This document shows positions 34,742-45,588 of a stretch of 64,000 nucleotides of DNA, piece by piece; positions within the stretch are counted from its first letter, which is position 1; each line of letters opens with the position of its first letter. This DNA comes from Diplocarpon mali. Its lineage: Eukaryota; Ascomycota; Leotiomycetes; Helotiales; Drepanopezizaceae. Location of the stretch: contig JAENRP010000123.1 in the NCBI GenBank assembly GCA_024741835.1, positions 54,986 to 118,985 on the forward strand, read 5' to 3'. A model generated the notes under the pieces. The model saw only the letters and a list, made by a program, of their open reading frames with translations. It was not told the origin of the DNA and ran no database searches. Both the position numbers and the translations under genes were made by a program.

Positions 34742-35746
34742 ATGGACTCAAATCGACCGAGCCTCTCTGGCGCCATCCCCGGTGGTATCTCTCAATCACC
34801 AGCGACTTCATCTTGGTCGGATTATAACTCGACCCAGACGACTCCGCGCTCAGTCGCAGGTCGCAAGCGCTCTAGAGAAGAAGCTGGTTCCAACCTGGAA
34901 GAAGATTACTTCGCAGTCCAAGCCCCGGTGGCTCAGTCCGAGCCGGAGAATGAAGATGACTGGGAGTATGGACCGGGAATGACGTTGATCAAGAAGGGAG
35001 GGAAAGAGTACGTCGCTGATTCCAGCAGTCAGACACAGGATTGGGTAGATCAGAGAGTCGCGGAGGGTGCATGCGTTGCTGCTCTTTCTGCTGAAGTTGA
35101 TGAGGCACCAATATATATCAGAGCCGCGAAGTGTCAGAGGCTGAACCTCAGTACGACGCCGGCGATTCCCGAAGAGCCGTCCTGTACTGGACTCGCTGTA
35201 TCGCCTGGATCGCCGGAACGTCACATGGAGCCTACAGTCGATGATTTCACGCGCCACCTCGGAATCGGATGGTCGTCGATCAACAATTCAGGTGATGACA
35301 TTCAGGCCGCGGCTCGCGGATGGGCGAAATTCATCGAAAATCACTTCCCCGTAACCAACGCGAACATTCGGCTCTCAAGCAAGGGCTTAGCGAGTTACCT
35401 CGTTGAGTCGAATGAGGGCTATTTCTTGTTTGCAGAAGATCTAAAGCAGGGTCGACTGGTGAGCACGAATCTGGAGAAAACATGGGTCAACCTTAGCAGC
35501 CCTGTCCCCATTTTTGACAGTGACCTGGTACTAGAAGCTGGTCAAACTCCAAAGCCCCAATCGACCCAAACGACGTGTACGAGTATGGAAATCACAAAAG
35601 AAGTGCCATTCGTCGGTGTCGCAAACGACGTCAACCCACCATCTGCAGTCGTGGACAGATGTCAAACAATCGACAGAACATCCAAGGAAATACAACGCAC
35701 AACCGGAGCCTCTCAAGCTTTGGAGGTCGAGATGGATATGAGTTGA
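34742..35746 (+). CDS. conserved fungal protein of unknown function
   Basis: A single exon of 334 residues. The N-terminal third is Ser/Thr/Glu-rich with a short basic patch (GRKRSREE), followed by WEYGPGMTLIKKGGKEYV. The central part holds the only block that looks structured, residues ~160-240, from VDDFTRHLGIGW through AARGWAKFIENHFP and LASYLVESNEGYFLFAEDLKQG. I recognise this block as one present in other filamentous ascomycete proteins without assigned function. The C-terminal ~80 residues are polar and probably disordered. The acidic and basic low-complexity ends and lack of membrane segments suggest a soluble, possibly nuclear, protein; that is inference only. Confidence 0.78.
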   Translation: MDSNRPSLSGAIPGGISQSPATSSWSDYNSTQTTPRSVAGRKRSREEAGSNLEEDYFAVQAPVAQSEPENEDDWEYGPGMTLIKKGGKEYVADSSSQTQDWVDQRVAEGACVAALSAEVDEAPIYIRAAKCQRLNLSTTPAIPEEPSCTGLAVSPGSPERHMEPTVDDFTRHLGIGWSSINNSGDDIQAAARGWAKFIENHFPVTNANIRLSSKGLASYLVESNEGYFLFAEDLKQGRLVSTNLEKTWVNLSSPVPIFDSDLVLEAGQTPKPQSTQTTCTSMEITKEVPFVGVANDVNPPSAVVDRCQTIDRTSKEIQRTTGASQALEVEMDMS

Positions 35747-37151
35747 GGTAATGTGCTTCTCATGACACATGGCGCGGGGGTCTCCAAACGGGTGCGGAGC
35801 TGCTTATACAACAATCGAGGAGTTTGGCTTTGTGGGTTGGCTGTGCATTTAGGATGGATTCGGAAAGTGGTTTCAACAGAAGGGCAGCATATGTATAACA
35901 CGTAGGGATCGGAATACGATGGATGGCGAGTGGTGTGTTATTGTCCAGTAGCTTCGCGCCAGTGAGCATGATCTGAGCTTGCAGAAGACAACAATCAGTG
36001 GTTTGGAATGTTCCAGTTTCTTTGACATCCTAGCCCGGGGGTAGCAATGTGCCGTAAGCACCAGCAGATATTAAAAGAGCAATGTTTCTGGGTGACTATC
36101 GAGTAGTGCGGACAACTCCTCGGAGGCACCGAGAATGTTTGGAGATATTGAAATGGTCCTGGTGCCATACATGGCACGATTCCAAAGTGGAATCATCATG
36201 CCGTGAGGAGCTGGCAGATGTCTGACTCGGGGACGGACGACGTGAGCTATACCATAGAATGTCTAAGCTAGCCTCCGGCCTCACATTCTTCAAGCCCCAG
36301 ACTACGGCATGACAAAGAAGGTTCTGCACAAATCAATGCATACCTTAGGTAGGTATGTGATTATCAGGCAACGCATAACAATAATGCACCGGCCAGGAAT
36401 GCGCGACGGCCCACCCGCACACGACGATTTGGGATTGGGCCGGCGATGACCGAATCTGCTGCAAGCAGCTGAACTCTCCCTCCCTTACTCCCGACCAGGA
36501 GCAGCTCTCGTCGCTTGCTTTGGATTCGAGCAGCGTGTCTGCAGCGGCTGGGTTGCATGCACGATGATTGATTGGCTGCAGAGAAATGAAGCGCAGAAAT
36601 GCCATGGCCGAGGAGACCAATCTACCTCACTGTACTCGCACTGGCACTGGCACTGGCACTGGCACCGGCACTGTGTCGCTACTGCGAACCCAAGGACTGA
36701 GGTGGGAACAGCAGCCGGTTGCGCTTCTGCGCGCGACTGAGGACGGGACGGCTATCGTGTGTGAGACTGAGGCGATTGCAGGAGGTAGCTCCCTTTGTGT
36801 CGCCGTCGCCGTCTTGCTCTTTGTTGAGACCCAGGGACCTTCGACGCCTTTCGTGAAGAGATAATCGTTGATCTGACCTTTGACGTCGAAGGACCCTGCA
36901 GTGTCGAGGGCGAGGTGATAGATAAGGAGCAGCGCGTACGGAACCACAACGACCTGATCAGAGAAAGAGAGAACTTCTGAGCGTGACCTCGAGACTTTGG
37001 CATTGATTTCTGCATCTGCACAGAGCAAAGATGGGAATGACATGTTGAGTAGGTCAAGGTAGACAGAGATCTGCCTCGGACACCACCAGACACAGCCTTG
37101 CTGCCCATACCGGTGCTCACCCGCGATAGCAACTAAAAGGCAGCACAAAAT
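35747..37151. other. intergenic with (GGCACT)n microsatellite
   Basis: Small frames only. About six GGCACT-type hexamers lie at 36637-36672; they create artificial Gly-Thr repeats in one frame and Val-Pro repeats on the other strand. Confidence 0.5.
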
Positions 37152-38651
37152 ATGGTCTCCCAAGTCGAACCCTCACAGTCGCTCGCCCATCGGGGACCGT
37201 CGTCCATCGTATCGAGATCCTCGAGACACCGGCGTCACGGCAGATCGCACGCAGGCGGCTCCTCGTTCGTGCCGCAGAACGAGTTCCCCATTTTCAGCCA
37301 CACGGGGGATGTCGAGATACTCGTCAATGCTGGACCCCAAACGAACCGATACCTGCTGCACCGCATAATCCTCACGCAATGCTCCGGTTTCTTCGAAGCG
37401 AGTACCAGCCAAGAGTGGTCCAAGGTGGGGGGTGAAGGAGGGGGTGAGCTGGCGCGGATAGGAGAAGACTCTGGGAGCGAGTCTGCAAGGCATAGAGATG
37501 TGCGGAGGAGGTGGCGTTATGAGCTCGATACTGGAGTCAACGAGGACGGCATCCCGATGCTGGTGCAGAAGGAGAATACACAACACTCTCTCTTCGCCTC
37601 CGAGGCTCGACCTCCACCAGTCCGCAACAAACCGCCGTTCTCGAATCCGTCTTTCTTCCGCTCCGTCGCGAGCCTCACCCTCTCCTCTCCCCAAGCTCCA
37701 TCGGTGCCTCCCCTGAGCCACGAAGACCAGGACCTCCTCCACGACTACGACAACCTCTTCCGCATCTTCTACAACTACCCTCCCATCCTAGACCCCGTCG
37801 ACATAGCCACAGCATATTTACAATGCAAATCGCTCCTCATGCTCGCAGACCTGTACGACGCCCTCGCGGTGGTAGGCCCACGCATCGATCACCACCTCCT
37901 ACAATTCCAATCGCGGCTCTGGAAGCAGATCGCTAAATACCCCTCCTCCTACCTCAAACTCGGCTACCTCGCACAATCCAAGTCCATCTTCCAAGAAGCG
38001 CTCATCCACGTCGTAGGCGCTTGGCCCATCGGAGAGCGCCACATCCGACATCAGCTCCCGGAGACCGTCCTTGATATCATCGAGGACAAGGTCGAAGCGC
38101 TGGAGGATCTGGTGGGGAAGATCGAGGGCAGGCTCTACCGCTTGACTCTCACGACTTCGCGCGGCGAGAGAGTCAACCCGCACAACTCCTACTTGGAATG
38201 GCTCGCCGTGTCACTTTTCCGTCAATGGTTGGCGGAAAGCACTTCCCCCCCACCACCGCCCGCACAAACCCGCGCGTCTGCCTCTCAATCCCGCTCCGGA
38301 CACGCGAGGAACAACTCCACCACGACCGCCGCTGCCACCACCACCTCCGGCGTCTCGTCTCCCCAGAACCCACCCGCCAATCCAAACCTAGGCCGCGTCT
38401 TCCGCATCGTCGGCACGACACCCTCCACCTACCTCTTACACGACGAGTGCAAGAAGTTCCTCAAACTTACGCCAGAGCTGTACTCCAGAGAGGGGCTCAG
38501 GAAATTTGAGAAGAGGCTCGAGGAGATGAAAAGCCTAGCGAGGGAGGTGGTACGCCCGCTGATGAAGAGCTATCTCCTAGGCGAGGCGGGCTGGGTTGGG
38601 CATTTGACCTGTACGAGGGTCGGGGAGAGGGACTTTCCTTGGGGCGAGTGA
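37152..38651 (+). CDS. BTB/POZ domain protein
   Basis: BTB proteins act as adaptors, often for cullin-3 ligases. A single exon of 499 residues. After a basic Ser/Arg-rich N-terminus (~45 residues) comes the BTB start: GDVEILVNAG, then RYLLHRIILTQCSGFFEAS. The fold is interrupted by a long charged and Ser/Pro-rich insertion (residues ~95-185) before HDYDNLFRIFYNYPPIL and the helical part with DIATAYLQCKSLLMLADLYDAL. The C-terminal half is helical and includes RVFRIVGTTPSTYLLHDECK. A low-complexity Ser/Thr/Ala/Pro segment sits at ~370-415. I recognise it as a fungal BTB family; the partner is not known to me. Confidence 0.85.
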   Translation: MVSQVEPSQSLAHRGPSSIVSRSSRHRRHGRSHAGGSSFVPQNEFPIFSHTGDVEILVNAGPQTNRYLLHRIILTQCSGFFEASTSQEWSKVGGEGGGELARIGEDSGSESARHRDVRRRWRYELDTGVNEDGIPMLVQKENTQHSLFASEARPPPVRNKPPFSNPSFFRSVASLTLSSPQAPSVPPLSHEDQDLLHDYDNLFRIFYNYPPILDPVDIATAYLQCKSLLMLADLYDALAVVGPRIDHHLLQFQSRLWKQIAKYPSSYLKLGYLAQSKSIFQEALIHVVGAWPIGERHIRHQLPETVLDIIEDKVEALEDLVGKIEGRLYRLTLTTSRGERVNPHNSYLEWLAVSLFRQWLAESTSPPPPPAQTRASASQSRSGHARNNSTTTAAATTTSGVSSPQNPPANPNLGRVFRIVGTTPSTYLLHDECKKFLKLTPELYSREGLRKFEKRLEEMKSLAREVVRPLMKSYLLGEAGWVGHLTCTRVGERDFPWGE

Positions 38652-40327
38652 TGGGATAGCGGATTTTTCTCATCGAGCGAAGTTCTGGGATGAGGAGCAA
38701 GCAAAATAGCATACGAGAAGGGGCACAAGGTAGTTGGAGAGCTGTCACGAAGTTACGAGAGGCACTTTCATTTCTTTTCTTACGATGGGGTAATTTTTTC
38801 TGGCATGATTCCGATTCTCATTTCGATTTCGGTTTGCATATATTTGGCTTGGCTTGGGTTTGGTTTGGATGGCGCGGTATATACCAGAGGAGAGGCATGT
38901 AGAAACGCGAGCATGAGCGTGTAGGATACCCTAGCTTGGCGTTTGGGCATGTATTTTTACCTTTTTTCCCCCCCTCTTACCTCTATTTTTTCTGCTTCTT
39001 TTTATTTTGACTGCTCATTTAGATTTGAATCCGAATAGGGAAAGGAGGCTGTGTGTATGTATGCCTGCATCTACCTCCGCAAAGCTCTGGAAAAGGAAAA
39101 TCCAACCCCTTAATATTCCACACACCCAACTGTATAATCTGACCCGGTCTGTGAATGGTCTTTCCCGGAATCGGCTATGATAACATGAGTTCAGAAGGCG
39201 CACATAGCATCGCGTTTAAGTCCCCTCAGGCCACTTGGGCGTCGTTGATAAAGTGAGTAAGGGAAATCCTGAATCTTGCCAAAATATTATGACCTATGAT
39301 ATCATGAAGATATCTGTAATAATAAAAATTGAAAGCAGTTGTTGGATCCCTTCGATTGCTTGTTTCTGACGTTGTTCTATATGCCTATTGATGAAACATT
39401 ACCAGGCAGTATACCTGTGAATAACATCTCCGAGTAAGGTAATACAAGGTCAGTGGTAGATATGTAGGTAGTTTGAAAGAGGAGTTTTCGCCTATGGAAA
39501 GTAGGACTTGCGTTATGTCTGAAAACAAACAGGAGGGGGCTCGGGGTTGCGGGGTTGCGGGGTCCAAAGAACCACCGGTCTTGACACGTGAGCACAAGAA
39601 CAGAATCGCCCCAGTAAGGGTGAGCTACGTCTGTATACGGCTCGCTCGCTGCAATCGGTTGCTCGTAGAAGGGAAGGGAAGGGGAATGTGAGGCGGGTAG
39701 GATGGCGCTCAGCACGAATAACCGAAGCCAAACAGAGCTCTGGTTCTTCGTTTCATGATATGATCTTTTTTTCTTCTTCTACCGCGTAGCTCTAGGCGTT
39801 ACCTCCTTTACATGTGCATGCGCATGCTCATGCTCGTGTTCGTGTTCACGCACATGAATTTCAATGACGGTGTCTCGGATCCTGTATATGAGCTCTGGCT
39901 TGACTTGGACGGTTTATGGTCTATAGTATACACCAGGTGCCAGACAGATTAGTAGAGGCACGAGAATCCGAGGCTACAGGATCAAGTACGTTGGTGGGTT
40001 GGTTGATAGATCGAAGGAAGGCTCTAGATGAGATCAGATGCAGCAGAGATTGATTTGGACTTGTACATGGCGCTTGCTGGAGGGAGTCATGAGATGGGGA
40101 GATGGGCAAATGAGAAGAAGACGCCTCGGCTTGTTCGTGGGGCTTTGAGAGAGGGAGGGAGAGGAAGAGATTCCGTGCGTGCATTCTCTGTTTTCTGTTC
40201 TCCCATACAAAAGGGTTTTCTCATTTGTTTCCTGGCATTCGCATGGTAGAGGAGCATCTTGATCGTGGGCTTAGCATTCTGAACGGGAGACGAAGTAGGT
40301 ATGGGAATAGGTATGTATCATTAATAC
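38652..40327. other. convergent spacer, no gene
   Basis: Tail-to-tail spacer between the BTB gene and the GEN1-like gene. A CATG/TCGTG-rich stretch occurs at 39810-39860, and small frames near 39377-39731 and 39921-40184 lack support. Confidence 0.5.
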
Positions 40328-40408
40328 CTAATCGTCTTCACTCTCGTCCTCGTCCTCGTCCTCGTCGTCATCTTCGTCGTCCTACCCCTACTCTCATCCC
40401 GACTCAAG

Positions 40409-43163
40409 TCACTCCTGGCTCAGATCCAGCACCTCCACCTCGCTCATCCGGTACCCGGCCCTCCGTTTGCCACGCGCCTGGTCGGCATGCAGGTCCCGCT
40501 CGTCAACTTCCTGCCATGCGCCGGCGAGACTCTCGCGCAGCATTATATATTTCTGTCCCTTCTTACCTTTTTCTTTGCTCTTGCTCTTGTACTCGCTCTT
40601 ATCCTCTTTCCTGAAAGGGTATCCTGCAGGTGGTTCAGGAGATGAGTCGAGTGATATCACCACGTTCTCCTTTTGCATGGTGTATGTGGTTGTGCTTGTT
40701 GCTCCGAATGACGGGGTTGTGTTTCTTCTGATGTGTGAGGAGCTGGGCCCGGGAGAGAGCAGATTGTTGATACTGGGGAGTTCTTCCTCCCACTCGACCT
40801 CGGATCTGCTCCCGGAACTCAACCGTACGCCTCCACCATTCTCTTGACTGAGCGAGCAGGAGAAGGACAACCTCCTAGCCACAGGCTCCGGGCTGGGCTG
40901 TTCTGGGTCTTCGTAGCCATAGCTTGTGTGGGACGGAGACACGTAGCTGTTCGGCGAGACTTTGTTATGGGGCGAGGATCGCGACGGAGAGTATGATAGG
41001 GTTTTAGAGGGCGTGGATATGTGGCCGGCGTGAGAGCGGGACTTGCTGCCGCGACAGATGGTTACGGAATCTGGTAGGCCGAGTGTTGGAGAGTGCAAAG
41101 GTGGCGAGCTGGGGGGCGAGGGCGAGTGCAGGTGTTTCCTAGAGTTGGATCGGGAGGGTACTGACCTTGTCGGTGGTGCCAACGGGCTGGAGTCGATGCT
41201 GATGGCTTGCTGGCAAGATCCCGTGGCTTTAGAGGTTTGGGCGGATATGAGTTTGGTAATCGTGGGATTGGCTTTTGAAGAGGTTATGGTTTTGGAGGAG
41301 AGAGACCAGGGGTTAGCATTTGGCTTGGGCTTGATGGAGGCTGTTGCTTTGCTCTTGGCGCGAGGCATGGAGGGGGCTCTTGAAGAGAGAGCATCGGTCC
41401 TGGGACGGGCTGAGCTTTCCGGGGGTCGGATATGGCTTGTTGTTGTTGCGAAAGACGATTGTACATCTAGCTGTGAAGCCGAGTATCTTTCTAGAGCTGG
41501 TGCGAGATAGATTGGAGGTAGCATTGGCTGAGAAGCCGCAACAGTCTTGCTCAGTGGCTTTGGAACCATAGAATCCTCAAAGCCATCTCTGGTTTTCGAG
41601 ACCCTCATGAACTTGTCGATAGCGCCACTCGGCATGCCACCATTGGTAACTTTTGTCTTGGTTGAAGCTCTTAGAGCTTTGACTTTGGGCATTTTCTTGA
41701 TTCTTTCTGCTGCTTCGTAGTCTTCTACCTTCAGTGGCAAGCTGACTTTGAGAATCGTCTCTGGAATCCACGTCCTGTCCGGTTTCGTAGGATCGTACTG
41801 CGACTGTGCTCGTTTCCCAGATACTGCAACGGCTTCTTCACCGGAGACATATGCCTCGATTTGATCTTCGTCGTTGGCTGGGGCAAGACCATCCCGGCCA
41901 TAATCTGCTGAATCGTCATATTCGTTGTCTAAATTGAGCTTTACGATGTCCATAGGATGGAAAACCACTCGTAACTCCACCATCCCGTCTGCGCTTTCAT
42001 GTCTCCTCCGGCCACATATTGATCTCACGTATTCCATCTCATTCATCTGCGTAAGAAGAATATCTTCATAGCCGGAGTCTCGTCGATTTGCTCTTTTTAG
42101 TAGCTGTTTGACCAACAAAGCTGGAGCCAGGTTCCGAATGAATTTCCTCGCTCCTTCTATGTTCGTCCAATCGAATTCATCCTTCACATATTCTCGTAGT
42201 TCTGGGACATCTACGTCACCATCCCAAATGATATCCTCTTTGAGTTTCTCGATCTTGGATGCAGAGGAGACTACAGGATGAGTATAAAGGCTCAGAACAT
42301 CCTGGCTGGGAAAGGTGTCTGGAATCGTCAGAGACTTTTTGGTCCTGAAGAATTTGCTCTTGTTCGTTTGTATCTCGTCGGTTAGGTTTTTTCTCCAAGC
42401 TGCAAGCCCATCTTCATCTGATTTGGATAGCCTGCAAAGCGATTTTCCAAAATCTGCTCTGGCCGCTTCACATGCGGCTTTGATACCGAACCGTGGAAGT
42501 CCCTCCGTATCGTAATCGCCACCGCTCAGTAGAGCAATCAAGATCATTCCTTCGCGGTCCAATCCAGATTTTCCTTCCTTCGTCTTCTTCGCGTCAAATA
42601 GCGACACGTGAGTCGGCGGCCCATTCCCTCTCGACCCTTCAGCAGACCAATCTCGCAGAGTAATACCAGATCCGAACATGAGTGTATCGACGTCCTCACT
42701 CAGAACAGCGTCAACAATACCATGGCGCTGTAGGAGAGCACATTCGGCTTCGGCCTCTCCTGGCGCACTATGGTACGGAAATCCAAATAAATTTAGTAGC
42801 TGTTTGGTCGACTTGTCTGCGCCTGATGCACCACTGTGGCTAACCTTCTTATTGCGCTTAACCTTTGGCTTCTTTGGTCCATCGAATACAAATAGCGGTT
42901 GTATTGCTAGTGAGAGCAGCCGGACCAAACGATAATAGAGTGTCCGGATTGCCGGGTTCGACCCTCCCTGGCCGGACTGGATTTGAAATTGCCAGATTGA
43001 AATGTCAATGGCAATTCTGAAGGGTCGACCAGTCTCCTCGAACTTGTCGATAGCCAGCTTGGATAACGAGATCCTTTCACCTCGCCCTATCTCCTCGTAG
43101 ATACTTAGAACTTGTTAGCATTGGTCATTGAGAGGGAGAGGCGATCTACCCTGGAATTCCCAT
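40409..43163 (-). CDS. GEN1: GEN1/Yen1-type Holliday junction resolvase (XPG/Rad2 nuclease family)
   Basis: This structure-specific nuclease resolves Holliday junctions during recombination. Two exons: a 14-nt first exon (43163-43150) encoding MGIP plus part of Gly5, and 43103-40409, giving 902 residues. The N-terminal XPG domain starts MGIPGIYEEI, with catalytic Asp in FRIAIDISIWQFQ and FVFDGPKKPKVKRNKK. The internal domain has SAPGEAEAECALLQ and DAVLSEDVDTLMFGS. The H2TH part has LLSGGDYDTEGLPRFG. A chromatin-binding-like region follows (YVRSICGRRRHES, KLNLDNEYDDSADYG). The C-terminal ~450 residues are Ser/Pro-rich and disordered, with many possible phosphorylation and sumoylation sites, as in this family. 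The annotated stop is at 40409; an alternative last exon is discussed in the findings. It diverges from ARP10 with 332 nt between starts. Confidence 0.92.
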
Positions 43164-43495
43164 GTCAACAAACCCGGGTACCAAAACAGCTTTGTCTCTT
43201 TACGCCTCGACCAAAAACACTCGCATTCTTCTTTCAATATGAATGGCTACCAGTAGGGATCTGAGCTCACGCAACACCAAACTAATCAAAGCAATGCACG
43301 TGAATAGGGACCAATATCGGAATCGTGAAAGGATGTTGAGGTTAGCGTCTTGAAGAGCGTCGGCCCGGGAACGGGGTTTTCGACCTGGCTTTACACGAAC
43401 CCATCTCCATGAGTGCTATTTCAAACACTACCATTCAACAATGTCGCAACGCAAATTTTTGCCTTTAATGGGACTCTCAAGACAATTGTAGCACG
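43164..43495. promoter_or_regulatory. bidirectional promoter region, GEN1-like / ARP10
   Basis: The 332 nt between the two start codons must hold both promoters. I see no TATA box close to either start and no clear repeated motif. Confidence 0.5.
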
Positions 43496-45239
43496 ATGTC
43501 AATTCCAACTGTTCATCCTCATCGCAGTGTTGCGAGTATTCGCTCTCCAACTCAGCCAGGCGCGATAGGTCCCCACACCCCTCTGCGAACGATATCATCG
43601 ACCAACTACGGATCGCCTTCCGCATTACGCGCAGAAGAAGAGTGTGTCGTCCTCGAGCTAGGAAGTCGGTACCTCAGAGCCGGGTTTGCGGGAGATGCGC
43701 TGCCCAAAGCAGTGATTGACTTTGGGCCAGAGGATCAGCGGAGAGCAGGAGATTTGAGAAAGTGGAGGATCGATCAAGCACCACCTGAAGGAAGCCATGC
43801 ACAGAGAAAAGGTTGGGGAGAATCATACGAGCTCTGGAAGCCAGATGTCAGGGGCTTGGATCTGGGGTTGGTGGGGGACAAACTTGACAGGGCTGTTCGG
43901 GAGGCATTTACAAAGTCAGTAGGTGATTGAAGGTCTTGCAGATGATGTCTCTGATGTTTGACGAGCCAGATTTCTTCTGATTGACTCTCGTCCGAGGCGG
44001 ATGCTTCTGGCTGTCCCATCTGCATTGCCGCTTCCTCTACTCTCTACGATTCTCGACGCCCTTTTTACCAATTTCCAACCACCGACTATATCCTTAATGT
44101 CGCCACCGGTCCTTACAGCTGTAGCCGCGGGCCTTCGCTCTGCTCTGGTAGTGGATATTGGCTGGGCTGAAACGGTGGTAACTGGAGTGTACGAGTATCG
44201 GGAAGTCCAATGCACACGGTCAGTGAGGGGTATGAAAACACTAGGAGAAGCAACGTTCAAGATGCTTGCGGAAGCTGTCGACCTCGTTGGAACTGCAGAT
44301 AAACCCAAGGACGAGGAGCTCCCAAGTTTCGACGAATGCGAGGAAGTCTCTGCGCGAATGTCCTGGTGTAAACCTAGTAAGAAAACCGAGCAAAGGCCTA
44401 TCCGGCGAGGACTCACACCCGTCAAGGAGGAAGATGAATTGAGGCCCAGCATGCGTGATGTGCGTATTAGTGAGAAGATTGACGAGGATACGACTGTCTT
44501 CGTACCATTGACATCAACGAAACCACGGAGGACTTTGAAGCTCACCTTCTCCGACTTGGCAGAACCTTGCGAAAACGCTTTATTTGCAACTGGAACACCC
44601 GAGAACGAGCTTGATGACGAAGAACTTCCTCTTCATTTTTTGATCTATAAAAGCCTTCTTCAACTTCCTGTGGATGTGCGGGCAATTTGCATGTCCAGGC
44701 TGATCTTTGCTGGAGGCGGATCTCACATTCTCGGTTTAAAGGGCAGAGTTCTAGACGAAGTAGACAGCCTCATAGATCAGCGCGGTTGGGATCCAGTATC
44801 AGGTAAGGCGGTGGAACAGCTCCGTTCAAATACCAAATTGCAAAGGACACGCCCGAGGCAGGACGGCGCTGCAGAGGTGTTGTATCATGACGCCGAGAAC
44901 CCAGACTTGCCAGGTATCCGTGCAGATATGCAAGAGCAGGAACTAGATCTCATCGAAGACCAGTTGAAGCGCGAAGCTACTAGAGGGATGTCAGCTACTA
45001 CCTCGGGCTGTCTTCGTGCTGTGGATTCGCTTGGGGCCTGGTCTGGAGGAAGCTTGATATCCCAGCTCAAAATTCCCGCTGTCTCTCTGATAGAACGAGA
45101 ACAGTGGCTCCAGCAAGGCATCTCGGGAGCTTTGAGGTCTGGTGAGGTCAACATCTCTCATCGACAGAGTATGGGTCCTGGAGCACTCAGAACTGGAACC
45201 GGAGATAGGTCGAGTTGGACTTTGGGCCTTTGGGGATAA
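43496..45239 (+). CDS. ARP10: actin-related protein, Arp10/Arp11 type (dynactin pointed end)
   Basis: Arp10/11 caps the pointed end of the dynactin filament. Two exons (43496-43914, 43970-45239) with a 55-nt intron give 562 residues. The first phosphate-binding region reads EECVVLELGSRYLRAGFAGD. Exon 2 gives LLIDSRPRRMLLAVPS, the second core block ALVVDIGWAETVVTGVYEYR, and SRLIFAGGGSHILGLKGRV, the adenosine-motif equivalent. The core is long for actin because of a charged insertion at ~260-330 and a C-terminal extension that continues past GAWSGGSLISQLK. The divergent phosphate loops argue against conventional actin or Arp1. Arp10 of yeast and ro-7 of Neurospora are the likely relatives; the assignment rests on overall pattern. 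Confidence 0.82.
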
Positions 45240-45588
45240 TCGGAAATGAAGCAATGTATTACTGCAGTATTTTCACCCAGTGTTTGATGGAATAATCGTG
45301 ACAAAGGTCACTTGACCGCAGCAAATAGTAAAAAGGTGGCTTTGCCAACCCCTAATTTTCCATTTTGACATATCCACTCATGACGATCGATATGATACTC
45401 GAAAATTCGGCATCTCTGAGCTGTTGAGGGAATGTGATTCAGCCTCAGCTTTCCCATTATCGTTAAATGATTGTACAGTCCCGATGGAGAATCAAACAGA
45501 AAAGTCTTTGTGGCGGGCTGACGTTCATGATCTTGGTGGGGAGCTGCAGCTTCGAAGCTTCCATAGCTAACGAAACCTACAATCCACG
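45240..45588. other. short intergenic region
   Basis: The spacer holds the 3' end of ARP10 and the promoter of the downstream gene, both on the plus strand. I see nothing else in it. Confidence 0.5.

Noticed and set aside
42950..42970. GGGTTCGACCC resembling a tRNA B box on the plus strand
   Set aside because: It lies within the GEN1-like coding exon, and no acceptor, D or anticodon stems can be folded around it.
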